The position numbers and the translations under genes were made by a program. From positions 1 to 64,000 of the forward strand of contig CACKWM010000001.1 in the NCBI GenBank assembly GCA_902603905.1: 64,000 nucleotides of DNA, read 5' to 3'. Below, one piece after another: positions 61,454 to 64,000 of the stretch; positions within the stretch are counted from its first letter, which is position 1, and every line of letters starts with the position of its first letter. The DNA is from an uncultured Pelagibacteraceae bacterium (lineage in GTDB: Bacteria; Pseudomonadota; Alphaproteobacteria; Pelagibacterales; Pelagibacteraceae). Under the pieces are notes generated by a model, which saw nothing but the letters and a program-made list of their open reading frames with translations, did no database searches and was not told where the DNA came from.

Positions 61454-63289
61454 TTATTCGTGAAAAAAGTTATATATCTTTTTTGCTACTTTTTCCTCAA
61501 CACCTTCGACAGATTTAATTTCATCAAAACTTGCAGATTCCACTGCTCTTGCTGATCCAAAATGATTTAATAAGGCTCTTTTTCTTATAGATCCAATGCC
61601 ATTAATTTGATCTAAGAGAGACTTGCTTATACCTTTTTTTCTTTTAGCTCTATGTGCACTAATTGCAAATCTGTGAGCTTCATCTCTTAACCTTTGTAAA
61701 AAGAAAAGTGTTGGATCATTCTTTTCAAATTTAAAGCTTTTACCATTATAAAAAAAAGTTTCATTGCCGCTATTTCTAAATTTTCCTTTTGCAATAGCAA
61801 TAATTGGCAAGTCATGTAAACCAAATTCATTTAAGATTTCTCTTGCTGTGCTATACTGTCCTTTTCCACCATCAACTAATAAAAGATCAGGAAATGATAA
61901 ATAATTACCTTTCTCCAGCAAAGCTCTTTTGAATCTTCGACTCAGTACTTCTTTAATCATTGCATAATCATCATTTCCAGCACTTTTTGTTTTGATATCA
62001 AATTTTCTATATCTTTTTTTTATAAATCCTTCTTCTCCAAAAGCAATCATTGCACCAACACTATTTGTTCCTTGAATGTGACTGTTATCATAAACTTCAA
62101 TTAAACTAATATTATTTTTAATATTGAATTTTTGATTTATTCTTTCAAATAAATTTTTATTATTATTTGCTTCATAAATTTTTCTATTTAAAGATTCTTT
62201 TGCATTTTTTTCTGCTAGCAAAATAACATTTAATTTGGATCTTTTTTTTGCAATTGTAATTGCAATATTTTTATCTTCTTTTGAACTTAATGTTTTTTCA
62301 ATTAATTTTTTATCTTTGATATCATGATTTAAAATAACTAATTTTGGAACATTTTTATTTTCATAAAACTGCATTATAAATGAAGACATAATTTCAGAAA
62401 TATTTTGATCAGGATCATGTTTAGGAAAATAAGATTGATTTCCCCAATTTTGTTTAGATCTGTAGAAAAATACTTGAACACAAGTTTTGCCAGATTCTTT
62501 ATATGCCGCAATTACATCAGCATCTACTAAATTAGATTCATTAATTTTTTGAGAGGATTGAATGATATTTAATGATTTAATTTTATCTCTAAGAATTGAA
62601 GCTTTTTCAAAATCTAGTTTTTCACTTGCTTCTTCCATCTGTTTGGATAAATTTTTTTGAATTTCTCTTGATTTTCCAGAAACAAATTTTATCGCATCTT
62701 CAACAGAGTTTTTGTATTCAACTTCATCTACATATCCTACACATGGCGCAGAACACCTTTTGATTTGATATAAAATACATGGACGTTTTCTATTTTTAAA
62801 TGTGCTTTCATCGCAAACTCTGATTTGAAATATTTTTTGAAGCATTTTGATTGTCCAATTTGCTGAACCAGCAGATGCAAATGGACCAAAATAAAACCCA
62901 TCTTTATCTTTTTTTCCTCTATGCTTAATTAGTTGTGGCCACTTATCTTTCTTACCAATGTATATAAATGGAAATGATTTATCGTCTTTAAGTAAAATAT
63001 TGAACTTTGGTTTAAATTTTTTTATTAAATTTGCTTCCAAAAGCAAAGCTTCACTTTCATTAGAAGTTGTTGTAATTTCTATTTTATGAGTTTGAGCCAA
63101 CATTCTTTCTGTTCTAATTATATGGTTTTTTTCTGAAACATAGCTCTTAAGTCTGTTAGGTAAGTTTTTTGCCTTCCCAACATAATGAATGTCACCTTTG
63201 TGGTTTATCATTCTATAAACTCCTGGGCTTTTAGGTATTAAAGAGAGTTCTTTTTTTATTACTTCTTTGCCAAGATCAGAGCTTTTCAT
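61454..63289 (-). CDS. uvrC: excinuclease ABC subunit C
   Basis: Makes both incisions in nucleotide excision repair. It has 611 aa. The N-terminal GIY-YIG nuclease has [20 protein letters not shown] and [10 protein letters not shown]. The UvrB-binding UVR motif is at about 200-235. The middle domain has [20 protein letters not shown], and the second nuclease LLVDGGKGQ. The C-terminal helix-hairpin-helix pair has [18 protein letters not shown]. It overlaps folB by 14 bases. Confidence 0.97.
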   Translation of the reverse strand: MKSSDLGKEVIKKELSLIPKSPGVYRMINHKGDIHYVGKAKNLPNRLKSYVSEKNHIIRTERMLAQTHKIEITTTSNESEALLLEANLIKKFKPKFNILLKDDKSFPFIYIGKKDKWPQLIKHRGKKDKDGFYFGPFASAGSANWTIKMLQKIFQIRVCDESTFKNRKRPCILYQIKRCSAPCVGYVDEVEYKNSVEDAIKFVSGKSREIQKNLSKQMEEASEKLDFEKASILRDKIKSLNIIQSSQKINESNLVDADVIAAYKESGKTCVQVFFYRSKQNWGNQSYFPKHDPDQNISEIMSSFIMQFYENKNVPKLVILNHDIKDKKLIEKTLSSKEDKNIAITIAKKRSKLNVILLAEKNAKESLNRKIYEANNNKNLFERINQKFNIKNNISLIEVYDNSHIQGTNSVGAMIAFGEEGFIKKRYRKFDIKTKSAGNDDYAMIKEVLSRRFKRALLEKGNYLSFPDLLLVDGGKGQYSTAREILNEFGLHDLPIIAIAKGKFRNSGNETFFYNGKSFKFEKNDPTLFFLQRLRDEAHRFAISAHRAKRKKGISKSLLDQINGIGSIRKRALLNHFGSARAVESASFDEIKSVEGVEEKVAKKIYNFFHE

Positions 63290-63695
63290 AGTTTCTTTTT
63301 TTAGAAATTTTTATTCCAACTGACGAACAGTCTTTCATAATTTCTAATTTTTCTATTTGAAGATTTATTTTATCAATTCTTTTATCTTTAAATAATTCAT
63401 CAAAAACATCTTCTGCCAGTGTTTCAAGAAAATTGTAATGTTTATTTTTTACTAATTTTTTTATTAGTTTAACTATTTTGTCGTAATTAACTATTGATTT
63501 TAAATCCTTATCATTAGTTGGTTTTTTATCTTTGTAGTCAATTTCTAATGTAAACTTTACTTTCTGTGGTTTATTTTTTTCAAAATTGAAATAACCTAGC
63601 TTTAAATCTAAAGTTAGATCTTTTATGAGAATTTTTTTCTCATAATTAAATAAAACTTTTCCTATTTTAATAACTTTTAAATTACTTTTTTTCAC
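63276..63695 (-). CDS. dihydroneopterin aldolase-like (FolB) protein
   Basis: A 139-aa protein from a GTG start. It has [36 protein letters not shown] and [14 protein letters not shown], which follow the FolB pattern (G..xxEkxxxQxvxxdl; vNYxxvxxxi; xlxExlAexi). The frame can be extended to a TTG at 63728 inside the SDR gene. GTG 63695 is preferred because AAGGA lies seven bases before it and its GTGA overlaps the SDR stop, a standard coupled start. With the SDR gene it may form a pterin module. Confidence 0.8.
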   Translation of the reverse strand: MKKSNLKVIKIGKVLFNYEKKILIKDLTLDLKLGYFNFEKNKPQKVKFTLEIDYKDKKPTNDKDLKSIVNYDKIVKLIKKLVKNKHYNFLETLAEDVFDELFKDKRIDKINLQIEKLEIMKDCSSVGIKISKKRNYEKL

Positions 63696-64000
63696 TCTTT
63701 TCCTTCCATTATATCTGGTGTTTGCCAATTCAAATTTTGCCCACTATCAACAGCCAGCACTTGTCCAGTAATTGATCTGTTTTTAATAAAAAAATCAACT
63801 GCATTACAAATTTCTGATACATTAACTTGTCTTTTTAAAGGAGTGGCTAAATATTGTTTTTTAAAATGTTTTTCACTTTGTCTTTTATTTTTAAGAGTTG
63901 GTCCTGGGGCAATCCCATTTACTCTTATTTTTGGAGCTAAGCTTATAGCGCTAGTTTTGGTCATAGTATAAAGGCCAGTCTTACTTATTGTGTATGAAAA
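63692..64000 (-). CDS. short-chain dehydrogenase/reductase, 5' end outside window
   Basis: The frame is open to the edge of the window, so this is the C-terminal 102 residues of a longer gene. It contains the SDR catalytic pair in YTISKTGLYTM (YxxxK), the following VNGIAPGPT segment, and SITGQVLAVDSGQNL, the typical C-terminal end. An internal ATG at 63964 is not the start. Its position before the FolB-like gene resembles loci with an SDR pteridine reductase (FolM-like), which is inference. Confidence 0.88.
   Translation of the reverse strand, partial: FSYTISKTGLYTMTKTSAISLAPKIRVNGIAPGPTLKNKRQSEKHFKKQYLATPLKRQVNVSEICNAVDFFIKNRSITGQVLAVDSGQNLNWQTPDIMEGKE

Overview
The window is a gene-dense, very AT-rich stretch of an alphaproteobacterial chromosome, most likely a streamlined marine lineage close to SAR11 (Pelagibacterales). 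The reasons are the low G+C, Lys/Asn/Ile-rich proteins, spacers that are mostly under 50 bp, many 4-bp gene overlaps, a CcrM-type GANTC methyltransferase, a groES promoter of the alphaproteobacterial RpoH type, and alphaproteobacterial gene neighbourhoods (mutY/dciA/dsbA/smc, msbA-waaA-lpxK-lpxL, cox genes next to thrC, petABC). The genus is inferred from these features and was not tested by database search. I see no CRISPR array, rRNA, insertion sequence or prophage.

Layout. 1-1760 is the only accessory-looking segment: unrecognised proteins, a small membrane protein, a decayed gene end, a duplicated 28-bp element and a short tandem repeat, bounded by groEL. 1772-3801 is groES-groEL with its heat-shock promoter. 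3872-10319 runs rightward: HAD hydrolase, ribF, ileS, lspA, a lipoprotein and pgi. 10316-18023 is mostly leftward: rsmD-purD, then ubiA-msbA-waaA-lpxK-lpxL, which makes and exports lipid A/Kdo. 18074-21715 holds a DUF2721 protein, a quinone oxidoreductase, a pirin, a haloacid dehalogenase and rsmE. 21710-28250 is a terminal oxidase locus (sco1, two subunit III genes, a small twin-TM protein, coxB, ctaD, coxF, ctaB) with thrC behind it.

29694-38346 is one long leftward run: dciA, dsbA, smc, the F0 ATP synthase genes (atpI-B-E-b'-b), ispH, thrB, rnhA and a DUF805 gene. The DUF805 gene is bracketed by two copies of one small hairpin. 38347-46881 holds mutY and a flavin monooxygenase, ccrM-rnhB-udg leftward, then a TPR protein, ispE, tRNA-Gln and the CCA-adding enzyme. 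46878-64000 holds greA-hemF-trmL, the bc1 complex petABC, ychF-pth-rplY-prs, pgeF-midA-lgt, ubiK, a MarR/response regulator/histidine kinase operon, ilvE, pgsA, uvrC, folB and the end of an SDR gene.

How it works together. The window carries much of an aerobic electron chain: quinone synthesis (ubiA, ubiK, perhaps the monooxygenase), bc1 (petABC), an aa3-type oxidase with heme O synthase and a copper chaperone, and the ATP synthase membrane sector. A PetP/PetR-like regulatory operon lies about 8 kb from petABC. Envelope genes (lipid A, lspA, lgt, pgsA) and translation genes fill most of the rest. The points most worth checking are the oxidase locus without nearby ctaG or surf1, an SMC protein that appears to lack a hinge, four GANTC sites packed in front of ccrM, the paired hairpins around the DUF805 gene, and the extreme packing of opposing genes.
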